Of a DNA stretch of 64,000 nucleotides, positions 16,930-25,540 are shown piece by piece (the first letter of the stretch is position 1; every line of letters begins with the position of its first letter). The notes below the pieces were generated by a model, which saw only the letters and a list, made by a program, of their open reading frames with translations, was not told the DNA's origin and did not search any database. The DNA comes from Colivivens sp963640465 (GTDB taxonomy: Bacteria > Bacteroidota > Bacteroidia > Bacteroidales > Bacteroidaceae). The stretch is taken from the NCBI GenBank assembly GCA_963640465.1, contig CAVHYP010000004.1:5798-69797 (forward strand), written 5' to 3'. Made by a program: the position numbers and the translations under genes.

Positions 16930-18405
16930 ATGAAATACGGATTCGACAACGACAAGTATTTGAAGATTCAATCTGAACACATAAAGGAACGTATTGCCAA
17001 GTTTGGCAATAAACTGTATCTGGAACTGGGCGGCAAATTGTTTGACGACTTTCATGCAAGCCGCGTGTTGCCGGGTTTCCTGCCAGACAGCAAACTGAAG
17101 ATGTTGAGCCAGTTGAGCGACAGTGCGGAGATTGTCATCGTCATCAGTGCGGTGGACATCGAGAAGCAGAAGGTGCGTGCCGACCTTGGCATCACCTACG
17201 ACATGGACGTGCTCCGTCTGCGCACTGAGTTCCAGGACCGCGGTTTCCTTGTGAGCAGTGTGGTAATCACGCATTATAACGGACAAAGTTCGGCTGACGT
17301 GTACAGGGAGAAGTTGACGCGCATGGGCATCAAGGCTTACTACCACTACACCATCGAGGGCTATCCGTCGAATGTGGCACTGATTGACTCCGACGAGGGA
17401 TTCGGCAAGAACGATTATGTGGAAACCACACGTCCGCTTGTGATTGTGACTGCACCTGGACCGGGCAGCGGCAAGATGGCAGTGTGCCTCAGCCAGCTCT
17501 ATCACGAGCAGAAACGTGGAATCAGTGCTGGTTATGCCAAGTTCGAGACCTTTCCAGTTTGGAGCTTGCCGTTGAAACATCCTGTGAACATTGCCTATGA
17601 GGCTGCCACTGCAGACTTGAACGACATCAACATGATTGACCCGTTCCACTACGAGGCTTATGGCAAGATTGCAATCAACTACAACCGCGACATTGAGATT
17701 TTCCCAGTTCTGAATGCCTTGTTCGAGAGCATCTACGGAGAGAATCCGTATAAGTCGCCTACGGATATGGGCGTGAACATGGTTGGGTTCTGCATCAGCG
17801 ACGACGAGGTTTGCCAGGAGGCATCGAAGAACGAAATCATACGACGCTACTATACTGCGCTCAACCGACTTGCAGCCGGAGAGGGCAACGACAGCGAGGT
17901 AAGCAAGATTGCCCTGCTGTTCAAACAAGCCAATATCAACAGTGCTTACCGGAAGACTACGGTTGCGGCAAAGGAACGCAAGGAACAGTCGCTCGGCAAG
18001 GCTTGCGCTGCCATCGAACTGACAGACGGGACCATCGTCACTTCTGAAGAAAGTGCCTTGCTTGGTCCGAGTGCCGCACTCATACTGAATGCCACGAAGT
18101 ATCTTGCTGGCATCGACCATTCGGTGAAACTGATTCCGCAGGATCTGATTGAACCGATACAAAAAACCAAGACCGAATATCTGGGAGGAAACAACCCACG
18201 TCTGCATACCGATGAAGTGCTTGTGGCATTGTCGGTGTTGAGCAGTCACAATGACGACTGCAGAAAGGCCCTGGAGAAACTTCCCGAACTGAGGGGATGC
18301 CAGGCTCACTGTACTGTTATGCTCAGCGAGGTGGACAAGAAGATATTCAAGAAACTGGGTGTGGGATTGACTTGCGACCCGGTGAAGAAGAGTAAGATGG
18401 CTTAG
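16930..18405 (+). CDS. DUF1846 (UPF0371) family protein
   Basis: 491 residues, full length for this family (about 500). It begins MKYGFDNDKYLKIQSEHI, typical of the family, and carries VTAPGPGSGKMAVCLSQLYHE near residue 180, a P-loop-like GPGSGK sequence. Structures exist for family members but I know of no firmly established reaction. The next gene begins at the base after its stop codon (TAG then ATG), so the two are almost certainly one transcript. Confidence 0.9.
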   Translation: MKYGFDNDKYLKIQSEHIKERIAKFGNKLYLELGGKLFDDFHASRVLPGFLPDSKLKMLSQLSDSAEIVIVISAVDIEKQKVRADLGITYDMDVLRLRTEFQDRGFLVSSVVITHYNGQSSADVYREKLTRMGIKAYYHYTIEGYPSNVALIDSDEGFGKNDYVETTRPLVIVTAPGPGSGKMAVCLSQLYHEQKRGISAGYAKFETFPVWSLPLKHPVNIAYEAATADLNDINMIDPFHYEAYGKIAINYNRDIEIFPVLNALFESIYGENPYKSPTDMGVNMVGFCISDDEVCQEASKNEIIRRYYTALNRLAAGEGNDSEVSKIALLFKQANINSAYRKTTVAAKERKEQSLGKACAAIELTDGTIVTSEESALLGPSAALILNATKYLAGIDHSVKLIPQDLIEPIQKTKTEYLGGNNPRLHTDEVLVALSVLSSHNDDCRKALEKLPELRGCQAHCTVMLSEVDKKIFKKLGVGLTCDPVKKSKMA

Positions 18406-19236
18406 ATGAACACGTTTCGTACACATACAGTGCGTCTGATCCTGTTGATCCTCTGTGTGGCTCTTGCCTGTCCCTGCGCCGAGGGTCGTGACAAGAAGAA
18501 AAAGGCACATGAGGACCAGGAATACGGATTCGTGCATCCCGACAAGGCTGCCAACTTGTATAAGGCAGTGCCAGACAGTCATCCCAGTCAGCCGAAACTC
18601 ACCAACAGACTGTCGGTCACTTATATCAGTGGCAACCATCAGTATGGCATCGACGTGAGCCACTACCAGGGACGCATCGACTGGAAGTCGGTTGCCACCG
18701 ACAACAAGGTGGGGTATGTATATCTCAAGGCAACAGAATCGAACTACATGGTGGACGATACCTACGAATACAACCTGACAGAGGCACGGAGACACGGACT
18801 GAAGGTGGGCAGTTACCATTTCTTCCGTCCCAATGTGGATGCCGAATCGCAGTTCTTGAACTTCCGTCGCACGGTGGACCGCAGGAAGCAGGACCTCTTG
18901 CCGCTCATCGACGTGGAGGTGACAGGTGGGGTGCCCGTAGCCACATTACACAAGCGGTTGCAGGAATTTCTGCATCTGGTGACTAAGGAATACGGAAAAC
19001 GTCCGATGATTTATACCGGGCGCAATTTCTACGACAAATACTTTGCAGGCTATTCACATTTCAAGTCTTACATTTTCATGATTGCCCAGTACACGTCGGG
19101 TGAACCGAGCCTTAGCGACGGCAAGGATTTTGCCATGTGGCAATTCACTGCCAAGGGACGTGTGAACGGAATTCGTGGCGATGTGGACCGCAGTCGGTTC
19201 GTAGGACGCCATTCCATCCATGAAATCCTGTTCTGA
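18406..19236 (+). CDS. Exported glycoside hydrolase family 25 (lysozyme-like) protein
   Basis: 276 residues. A signal peptide (about 27 residues, ending near CAEG) is followed by a basic linker and a GH25 muramidase domain at about residues 80-270: GIDVSHYQGRIDW (catalytic-region Asp), KATESNYMVDDTYEYNLTEA, GSYHFFRP and LPLIDVEV with the expected D-x-E, then IYTGRNFYDKYF and MWQFTAKGRVNGI. GH25 enzymes cleave the beta-1,4 bond between N-acetylmuramic acid and N-acetylglucosamine. It directly abuts the DUF1846 gene. A role in peptidoglycan remodelling or in attacking neighbours cannot be told apart here. Confidence 0.93.
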   Translation: MNTFRTHTVRLILLILCVALACPCAEGRDKKKKAHEDQEYGFVHPDKAANLYKAVPDSHPSQPKLTNRLSVTYISGNHQYGIDVSHYQGRIDWKSVATDNKVGYVYLKATESNYMVDDTYEYNLTEARRHGLKVGSYHFFRPNVDAESQFLNFRRTVDRRKQDLLPLIDVEVTGGVPVATLHKRLQEFLHLVTKEYGKRPMIYTGRNFYDKYFAGYSHFKSYIFMIAQYTSGEPSLSDGKDFAMWQFTAKGRVNGIRGDVDRSRFVGRHSIHEILF

Positions 19237-19303
19237 CGCAGAGACTGGTGTGTAACATTTGGACGGTGGACGATATGGCTGGTGTGGAAATTGCTCATTT
19301 TGT

Positions 19304-19334
19304 TTTGTGATTCAGCCAATTTGTAGTACCTTTG
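19304..19334 (+). promoter_or_regulatory. Promoter of the M6 metalloprotease gene
   Basis: TTTG at 19304-19307, 19 bp, TACCTTTG at 19327-19334: a full consensus match. Transcription should begin near 19341. Confidence 0.85.
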
Positions 19335-19357
19335 CGGTCAATTGCTTGAGGCAAGAA

Positions 19358-21157
19358 ATGAAAAGACTTTATATGAAGCGGATTTTGATAATTGCGATAT
19401 CGGTGATGTTTGTCGGCACGGTCATGGCAATACCGCCCGAAAAGGTGTGGCGTGAGGTGACTATGGCTGACGGCTCGAAGGCAAAGGTGATGCTGGTGGG
19501 CGACGAATGGGCACATTATCTGATGACGGACGACGGTAGGGTGGTGGACGGACAGTCTGACGGATCCTACGTGTATGTTGACAAAGATTCCCTTTTAGCA
19601 GAAATAGCACGGCGCAAGACTGTGCATTCACAGCAACGAAAGCAAATACAGCAGGTACGCATGGCCCGACGCGCAACAAGAGGCGTCAGCATGGCAGCGC
19701 AGGAGGAAACGGACATTTCGCCCAATCGCGAAATCTACCGTGGTAGCAAGAAGGGCATAGTGATTCTGGTGGAGTTTCCAGACAAGACATTCTCTTCCAA
19801 CTCAAGCGAAGCTACCACTTACTACACCAATATGCTCAATCAGAACGGCTTCGGCGGTGACTTCTGTCCCGGGAGTGTGCACGACTATTTCTATGACATG
19901 AGTACCGGAGTATTCGACCTCACGTTCGATGTGTATGGTCCGGTGACGGTGAGCAAGAAGTCCACTTACTATGGTGGAAGCCGACTCGGAAAGTCGAGCG
20001 AATTGTACGGCATACAACATGCAGGCGAGTTTATCTGCGAGGCAGTGAAACTCGCAAACTCATCTTACGACATCGACTGGACGAAGTATGACTGGGACAA
20101 AGACGGAGAGATTGAAGAAGTGTTTGTGATGTATGCCGGTTACGGTTCTGCCACTGGAGGAAGCGGCGGAACACTTTGGCCCCACATGTCCCACCTTGAT
20201 TATCAGAAGAAATACTATAATGACGGTTCGGGCACAATGAAGTACGACGGTGTGGAAATCAATGTCTATGCCTGTGGCAACGAACTGTATGGCGGCAGCG
20301 GTTCAAGGAAAATGGGACTTGGAGTGTTCTGTCATGAGTTCTCCCACTGCATGGGACTTCCGGACATGTACGACACAGGCGAAGACGACAACCGTGGCAT
20401 GGATACGTGGGACTTGATGGACTACGGCTCCTACAATGGAATCAACGGCTCTTGTCCCGCACCCTGGACACCATGGGAACGCCATTTCGCAGGTTGGCTC
20501 GACTACACCGAACTGCAGGAGAACGACAGTGTGACTGACTTCAGACCATTGCTCGACGAGGCAAAGGCATATGTCATCTACAATGACAACAACAAGAACG
20601 AATACTACACACTGCACAACGTTGGAGTGGGCAAATGGGATGCTGGACTGTCGTCCAGCGGACTGTTCATCACCCATGTGGATTACGATGAAGATTATTT
20701 TGAGAACAACATAGTCAACACCACCGGTTCGTGGGAAACCACCGACGGCGGAACAATGGACAACGACCACGAGCGCATGGCACCAGTCGGCAGACGCTTT
20801 GGGTGGGACTACTACGAAACCTATCCTATGCGTTATGGTACGACTCTGATTGACAGTCTGACAGACAACAGCAATCCTGCTGCAAGCCTGTGGAATGCAA
20901 ATACCGATGGCAGTCTGCTTATGCACAAGCCAGTGTACGACATCGCCTATGACTCAACCACCGGTTACGTGTCGTTCAACTACATGCCGAAAGCAAATAC
21001 TACCGGCATCGAAGATATTCTGGCGGAGACAGACGGCAGTACCACCGAGGTGTACGACATCACGGGAATGGAGGTCGATGCCGACGAATCAGTGTTGCGC
21101 CCCGGCATATATATAGTGCGCAACGGACAGACGTCAAAAAAGATATTGATAAAATAA
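19358..21157 (+). CDS. Secreted M6-family metalloprotease with type IX sorting domain
   Basis: About 599 residues. A signal peptide (MKRILIIAISVMFVGTVMA) leads into a prodomain-like region, then the peptidase with zinc motif CHEFSHCMGLPDMYD near residue 325. The C-terminal 45 residues (TTEVYDITGMEV ... LRPGIYIVRNGQTSKKILIK) are a type A type IX secretion sorting domain, so the protein is probably exported through the outer membrane and anchored. The family includes immune inhibitor A-like proteases; the substrate is unknown. Start at 19358 or 19373 (MKRILII) are both downstream of the mapped promoter; the second gives the more normal signal peptide. Confidence 0.92.
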   Translation: MKRLYMKRILIIAISVMFVGTVMAIPPEKVWREVTMADGSKAKVMLVGDEWAHYLMTDDGRVVDGQSDGSYVYVDKDSLLAEIARRKTVHSQQRKQIQQVRMARRATRGVSMAAQEETDISPNREIYRGSKKGIVILVEFPDKTFSSNSSEATTYYTNMLNQNGFGGDFCPGSVHDYFYDMSTGVFDLTFDVYGPVTVSKKSTYYGGSRLGKSSELYGIQHAGEFICEAVKLANSSYDIDWTKYDWDKDGEIEEVFVMYAGYGSATGGSGGTLWPHMSHLDYQKKYYNDGSGTMKYDGVEINVYACGNELYGGSGSRKMGLGVFCHEFSHCMGLPDMYDTGEDDNRGMDTWDLMDYGSYNGINGSCPAPWTPWERHFAGWLDYTELQENDSVTDFRPLLDEAKAYVIYNDNNKNEYYTLHNVGVGKWDAGLSSSGLFITHVDYDEDYFENNIVNTTGSWETTDGGTMDNDHERMAPVGRRFGWDYYETYPMRYGTTLIDSLTDNSNPAASLWNANTDGSLLMHKPVYDIAYDSTTGYVSFNYMPKANTTGIEDILAETDGSTTEVYDITGMEVDADESVLRPGIYIVRNGQTSKKILIK

Positions 21158-21205
21158 AAACCAACAATAACCCGAGACATTCAGACTCGAACTAAACAAT
21201 TTATT

Positions 21206-22228
21206 ATGGCAAAGATAATTACAATGGGCGAAATCATGCTTCGCCTGAGTCCGGAGGGGAACTTCCGATTCGTACAGGCTGACAAGTTTTGCATCATACC
21301 AGGCGGTGGTGAGGCAAACGTAGCAGTCAGCTGCGCCAACTATGGTCACGATTCATATTTCGTAAGCAAACTGCCAAAGCACGAGATTGGGCAGATTGCA
21401 GTAAACGGATTGCGGCGTTTTGGTGTAAACACTGATTTCATTGCTCGTGGCGGCGACCGTGTGGGTCTCTACTATGCAGAGACAGGAGCTTCCATGCGTC
21501 CTTCAAAAGTGATTTACGACCGTGCCCATTCTTCCATAGCAGAGGCAAAGCCCGAGGACTTCGATTTCGACAAGATATTCGAGGGTGCCGATTGGTTCCA
21601 TTGGAGCGGCATCACTCCAGCCATCAGCGATGCAAGTGCAGAGTGTCTGCGCCAGGCTTGTATCGCAGCCAAGAAACACGGAGTGACAGTGAGCTGTGAC
21701 CTCAACTTTCGCAAGAAACTGTGGACAAGCGAGAAAGCCATTTCCATCATGCGTCCGCTGATGCAGTATGTTGACGTGTGCATAGGCAATGAGGAAGATG
21801 CAGAACTCTGCCTGGGCTTCAAACCCGATGCCGATGTCGAGGGAGGAAAGACCGATGCGGCAGGCTACGAAGGCATATTCAAGGCAATGGCAAAGGAATT
21901 CGGTTTCAAGTATGTGGTCAGTACCCTGCGCGAGAGCATAAGCGCTAGCCACAACGGATGGAAAGCACTTATCTACGACGGCAAGGAATTCTATCAGTCA
22001 AAGCACTATGATATCGAGCCAATCATCGACCGCGTGGGAGGTGGTGACTCATTCTCCGGCGGTTTGATTCATGGTCTGCTCACCAAACCGACACAGGGCG
22101 AAGCACTCGAGTTTGCAGTGGCAGCCAGTGCCCTGAAGCATACAATCCCTGGAGACTTCAATCACGTCTCTATCGATGAAGTGGAGTCGCTTGCAGGTGG
22201 AAATGCCAATGGTCGTGTCCAGCGTTAA
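21206..22228 (+). CDS. kdgK: 2-keto-3-deoxygluconate kinase (PfkB family)
   Basis: 340 residues of the ribokinase/PfkB family. N-terminal ITMGEIMLRLSP and GGGEANVAVSCANYG, and C-terminal DRVGGGDSFSGGLIHGLL with the catalytic Asp, mark the family. Substrate assignment to 2-keto-3-deoxygluconate rests on the neighbour: a KDPG aldolase 56 bp downstream, which would cleave the product into pyruvate and glyceraldehyde-3-phosphate. Together they fit uronate (pectin or alginate) breakdown. Confidence 0.9.
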   Translation: MAKIITMGEIMLRLSPEGNFRFVQADKFCIIPGGGEANVAVSCANYGHDSYFVSKLPKHEIGQIAVNGLRRFGVNTDFIARGGDRVGLYYAETGASMRPSKVIYDRAHSSIAEAKPEDFDFDKIFEGADWFHWSGITPAISDASAECLRQACIAAKKHGVTVSCDLNFRKKLWTSEKAISIMRPLMQYVDVCIGNEEDAELCLGFKPDADVEGGKTDAAGYEGIFKAMAKEFGFKYVVSTLRESISASHNGWKALIYDGKEFYQSKHYDIEPIIDRVGGGDSFSGGLIHGLLTKPTQGEALEFAVAASALKHTIPGDFNHVSIDEVESLAGGNANGRVQR

Positions 22229-22284
22229 AAAGGTTTGTCTTGGCAAATGAAAAGAGATTGTCTTAACAAATAAGATATAAGAAA

Positions 22285-22953
22285 ATGGCTAAATTCGATA
22301 AGCTTGCCGTAATGGCAAAGATAGGGGAGACCGGCATGGTGCCGGTGTTCTACCACAAGGATGCAGAAGTAGCAAAGAAAGTAATCAAGGCATGCTATGA
22401 CGGAGGAGTCCGTGCCTTTGAGTTCACCAACCGTGGTGATTTTGCTCACGAGGTGTTTGCCGAGTGTGTGAAGTATGCAGCCAAGGAATGTCCGGAACTT
22501 GCAATGGGAGTGGGAAGCGTGGTTGATGCGCCTACCGCAGCTCTCTACATCCAGTTGGGCGCTTGCTTTGTTGTAGGTCCTTTGTTCAATGCCGACATAG
22601 CCCCTGTATGCAATCGCCGCCTCGTTCCTTATTGTCCGGGATGTGGCAGCGTGAGTGAAGTGGGCAAGGCACAGGAGATGGGTTGCGACCTTACGAAAGT
22701 GTTTCCCGGTGATGTCTACGGACCAGCCTTTGTGAAAGGCATGAAAGCACCAATGCCATGGTCGAAGATCATGGTGACAGGCGGTGTGGCTCCAACAGAA
22801 GAGAACCTCACAGCATGGTTCAAGGCTGGAGTCTACTGCGTGGGTATGGGCAGCAAACTCTTCCCGAAAGACAAGGTAGCAGCAGAAGACTGGCAGTATG
22901 TCACCGACAAATGCAAGGAATGTCTTGATATAATAAAGAATGCCAGATCGTGA
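22285..22953 (+). CDS. eda: KDPG/KHG aldolase
   Basis: 222 residues, class I aldolase cleaving 2-keto-3-deoxy-6-phosphogluconate. Visible are the N-terminal ETGMVPVFYHKDAEVAKKV, the GGVRAFEFTNRGD segment, GVGSVVDAPTAALYIQLGACFVVGP split across the barrel, a VFPGDVYGP segment with downstream Lys residues and the phosphate-binding MVTGGVAPTEENL. It is co-transcribed with kdgK and followed by a 22-bp array and a terminator. Confidence 0.94.
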   Translation: MAKFDKLAVMAKIGETGMVPVFYHKDAEVAKKVIKACYDGGVRAFEFTNRGDFAHEVFAECVKYAAKECPELAMGVGSVVDAPTAALYIQLGACFVVGPLFNADIAPVCNRRLVPYCPGCGSVSEVGKAQEMGCDLTKVFPGDVYGPAFVKGMKAPMPWSKIMVTGGVAPTEENLTAWFKAGVYCVGMGSKLFPKDKVAAEDWQYVTDKCKECLDIIKNARS

Positions 22954-22955
22954 GG

Positions 22956-23066
22956 ATTCTGAATGTCAAGGCATGAGATTGCGAATGTCAAGACATAAGA
23001 TTGCGAATGTCAAGACATAAGATTGCGAATGTCAAGGCATAAGATTGCGAATGCTTGAGATATAAG
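22956..23066. repeat. 22-bp tandem array after eda, five copies
   Basis: Units with the core GCGAATGTCAAGACATAAG begin at 22956 (variant), 22978, 23000, 23022 and 23044, exactly 22 bp apart, starting three bases after the eda stop codon. Confidence 0.92.
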
Positions 23067-23142
23067 ATTCCTAAAGCCAGACCATAGAGTTGAGGGTGCT
23101 TGAGCATTAGCCTTCAGCGTTATTGGCTTATACCAAATAAAG

Positions 23143-23178
23143 CAAGTCCGGTGTCACCACGACATCGGACTTGTTATG
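23143..23178 (+). terminator. Terminator of the kdgK-eda operon, right arm duplicated
   Basis: CAAGTCCGGTGTC (23143-23155) pairs with GACATCGGACTTG (23161-23173), 13 bp with one mismatch and a 5-nt loop, then TTATGTG. The right arm recurs as GACATCGGACTTGTTGTGTG at about 23187-23206, so the stem could form with either copy. Confidence 0.75.
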
Positions 23179-23314
23179 TGAATGACGACATCGGACTTGT
23201 TGTGTGAATATGAGAAGGACTTTTGTTCGTTTTGCATCAGTTTCGACATTGTTGATAATCCTTGCACAATGAACATCAAATTACATCTGATTTATCAAGA
23301 AATTTGTTTGAAAG

Positions 23315-23346
23315 TTTGGAACTTTCAAAACCATTGCTTACTTTTG
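23315..23346 (+). promoter_or_regulatory. Promoter of the candidate structured RNA
   Basis: TTTG at 23315-23318, 20 bp, TACTTTTG at 23339-23346. It is not followed by a credible coding region for 280 bp. Confidence 0.8.
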
Positions 23347-23352
23347 CAGCGT

Positions 23353-23575
23353 CTATCCTCTGCTGAAAAGTCCCTCGGGCTTGATGTGGGAGAGACATAC
23401 ATATTGAAAAGGCGTAACTGTGTGCTTTGATTTTGACAATCCGTGAATCGCCAAATTCAGAAGAAGCATCCGAAAATAGACAGTTGGTGCTTACGCATAG
23501 CATGGGCTAATATACTTGTTTATGAGTGCAGATGTTTGGCGATACCTTCAAAGCATAGACTAAGTTTTTGTTCGC
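23353..23575 (+). ncRNA. Candidate 6S-like structured RNA
   Basis: A strong promoter fires into a 220-bp stretch without a convincing ORF. The 5' end (GTCTAT, then GCT and GAA after a 5-nt bulge) pairs with the 3' end (TTC, AGC, ATAGAC at about 23547-23560), closing the molecule. Inside, GCGTAA (23412-23417) pairs with TTACGC, and further in GCTTTGATTTTG pairs with CAAATTCA and AAGC, giving one long rod with bulges as in 6S RNA. A T run (23564-23569) follows the closing stem. Length and shape suit a 6S RNA (ssrS), which binds RNA polymerase holoenzyme. The identity is inferred from architecture only; a different structured RNA or a long leader for the next gene is possible. Confidence 0.5.
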
Positions 23576-23629
23576 GCTTTTATTTTGTCACGATGTTAAC
23601 TAAATAGTATTTCAACCTTTTAATATACA

Positions 23630-24313
23630 ATGAATATGAAACAAGTAACTTGCACTGACTGCGGTGCTACCTATGAGGCAAACATTCCGTCATGTCCCAA
23701 GTGTGGATGCCCCAATGACAATTGTGAGTCATCAACAGAAAATTCACAACAGAAACAAGACACCCAAGAACAGGGTGTTATAAGTGATTCGACAGATGAC
23801 TTCAACGAAACAAGACAATATTCACCATTTTCTTCCACATCTTGGTTTTTCAAGACACCTTGGCCTTTGAATCGTCATCCAGAGAGAAAGACTTTCGATG
23901 AAGCTCACCCGTTCTTAGGATGGTTGTTTGGTCCATGGCATCTCACCTGCAAGAACAATGCAGAAAAAGAAGAGTATGCCGTAATCAACAATATCTTCTA
24001 TCTGTTCAACTTGATATTCAAGTGTCAGTTATATGCCTCCTTGTATACATTCATCAAAGGCTTGCCATTCATATTGTTGTATATTGTAGTGGCGCTACTT
24101 GGCGGGTATATTCTTCGCACCACTTGGGATGATACAATTATCACCATAGTAACGGGTCTGCTTGGCTTCTTGTATTTCGCCTTGATAGTGTTTATGGTCA
24201 TATTGAATTGTTGTGGCATTGGCAGAGCATTGCACAGATATTGGCCGAGCTTTCACAGAACGTGGAGACGAATCAACAAGAGATATTGGAAATCGATGCT
24301 TTCAAACAAATAA
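23630..24313 (+). CDS. Zinc-ribbon membrane protein
   Basis: 227 residues. The N-terminus is a zinc ribbon of the zinc_ribbon_2 type (CTDCGATYEANIPSCPKCG, residues 7-25), followed by a Ser/Gln-rich linker, an amphipathic region and two or three hydrophobic segments between about residues 125 and 200 (FIKGLPFILLYIVVALLGGYI and LLGFLYFALIVFMVILNCCG). The C-terminus is basic. It is followed 16 bp later by a second zinc-ribbon membrane protein, so the two probably work together. Function unknown. Confidence 0.8.
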   Translation: MNMKQVTCTDCGATYEANIPSCPKCGCPNDNCESSTENSQQKQDTQEQGVISDSTDDFNETRQYSPFSSTSWFFKTPWPLNRHPERKTFDEAHPFLGWLFGPWHLTCKNNAEKEEYAVINNIFYLFNLIFKCQLYASLYTFIKGLPFILLYIVVALLGGYILRTTWDDTIITIVTGLLGFLYFALIVFMVILNCCGIGRALHRYWPSFHRTWRRINKRYWKSMLSNK

Positions 24314-24329
24314 ACATTAGTCAGTAGAT

Positions 24330-25190
24330 ATGGCATTGACAACTTGCCCTCATTGTGGCAAACCTGTCTCAGACAGAGCTGTGAAGTGTCCGCATTGCGG
24401 ATGCAATCCAAAAGAAACTAGTGCTGTAGAAAGGCTACATGATGTAGCGCCTGAGCCTCAACATAATACTCCAATAGTGGAGGAAAAAGGATGTTCAACA
24501 AACTATGGAAAGATAATCATCATTGTATTGGCGGTTATCATCTTGGCAGTTGGAGGCTTCCTTGGCTATAAGATATACGGTCCCTCAAAAACACCATACG
24601 TAGAGTTTTCCGACTCAACTACGGCCGATAGTTGTGGTAGTGATATAACGGAAGCAGACACTGTTGCTAAATTTGATGACACAGAAGCCAAGTTGGAGGA
24701 GTTCAAGAACTTTACATCCAATGATTTGGCAGCTTTTATGTTGCACGGAAAGGTGAAGATGATCAAAGAAGGGGATAACAGAATGTACTTTGACGAAAAT
24801 GGCATTCTGATAAAATATGTGGACTTATGGGGCGAGACGCAAATAGAGCATACCAGCGACGGATTGTATATTCATAGTCAAGGACATGGAGATAGACCGA
24901 TAACGATGCGTAATGGAAAAATTGCCGAGATAGGATTCGGTACGTATCAGGGCATAACCTTTTACGAGTTGTATTCAAACTACGATGCGAACAATTGTCC
25001 TAAAACAGCAATATGCGTAGAAGAGGGAATAGGCCTTTATGATGGTGAAGAAATTCACAATGAGACCGTTAATACAATAAAATATTCTGATTATGATGAG
25101 TATGGGAACTATAGGAAAAAAATACGAATATCTGATAATGGAACAGATGTGTCCACAAGAACAATTGTCTATTATCCCATCGAAGACTAA
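24330..25190 (+). CDS. Zinc-ribbon protein with one membrane anchor and a C-terminal extracytoplasmic domain
   Basis: 286 residues. Zinc ribbon CPHCGKPVSDRAVKCPHCG at residues 6-24, a membrane segment at about 57-78 (IIIIVLAVIILAVGGFLGY), then about 200 residues with an acidic linker and a beta-rich region full of Tyr, Asp and Gly that includes YDEYGNYRKKIR, similar to YD-type repeats seen in Bacteroidales surface proteins. The A+T content is higher than that of neighbouring housekeeping genes. It forms a pair with the upstream gene. I do not know its function. Confidence 0.8.
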   Translation: MALTTCPHCGKPVSDRAVKCPHCGCNPKETSAVERLHDVAPEPQHNTPIVEEKGCSTNYGKIIIIVLAVIILAVGGFLGYKIYGPSKTPYVEFSDSTTADSCGSDITEADTVAKFDDTEAKLEEFKNFTSNDLAAFMLHGKVKMIKEGDNRMYFDENGILIKYVDLWGETQIEHTSDGLYIHSQGHGDRPITMRNGKIAEIGFGTYQGITFYELYSNYDANNCPKTAICVEEGIGLYDGEEIHNETVNTIKYSDYDEYGNYRKKIRISDNGTDVSTRTIVYYPIED

Positions 25191-25237
25191 TAGGCGATAC
25201 GACTGTCTAGAATAGGAGTACAAGCACTCGGAAAGCG

Positions 25238-25540
25238 TAAAAGCACTAGGAGCTAGCCCTCTCCGGGGACGTTCAAGCGAGCGCGGAAATTAGCGCATGG
25301 CAGACAGGGCGAGCTGAAATAGGAGCTAGCCCTCTCCGAGGGCGTTAAAGCGAGCGCGGGCTTGTGCGCTGTAAAACAAACGTATGGCAGACAGGGAGAG
25401 CTTGCGTTCGAGCGCTATCGTCTACGCTCTCGGAGAGAGCTGACTCCTACTTAGCGAACTTACGTTCGAAGGAGCAAACAGGGCGAGCTGGCACTCGAGC
25501 GCTATCGTCTATGGTTTCGGAGAAAGTCTACTCCTTTGAA
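25238..25540. repeat. Cluster of the 87-bp dispersed repeat with inverted flanks
   Basis: Two copies starting GGAGAGCTTGCG (25395) and GGCGAGCTGGCA (25482) are 87 bp apart; each holds ATCGTCTACGCTCTCGGAG or a variant and ends near ACTCCT. They are preceded by two copies (about 25249 and 25321) of AGGAGCTAGCCCTCTCCG, the inverted form of the same end. So 25320-25449 is bounded by imperfect inverted repeats of about 27 bp. Small hairpins (GCTCTC-GGA-GAGAGC) lie inside. The frame stays open through two copies because 87 is divisible by three, but I do not regard it as a gene. It fills 25191-25527. Confidence 0.8.

Noticed and set aside
23182..23430. 82-residue ORF
   Set aside because: It starts upstream of a strong promoter, has no recognisable domain, and overlaps the candidate structured RNA.
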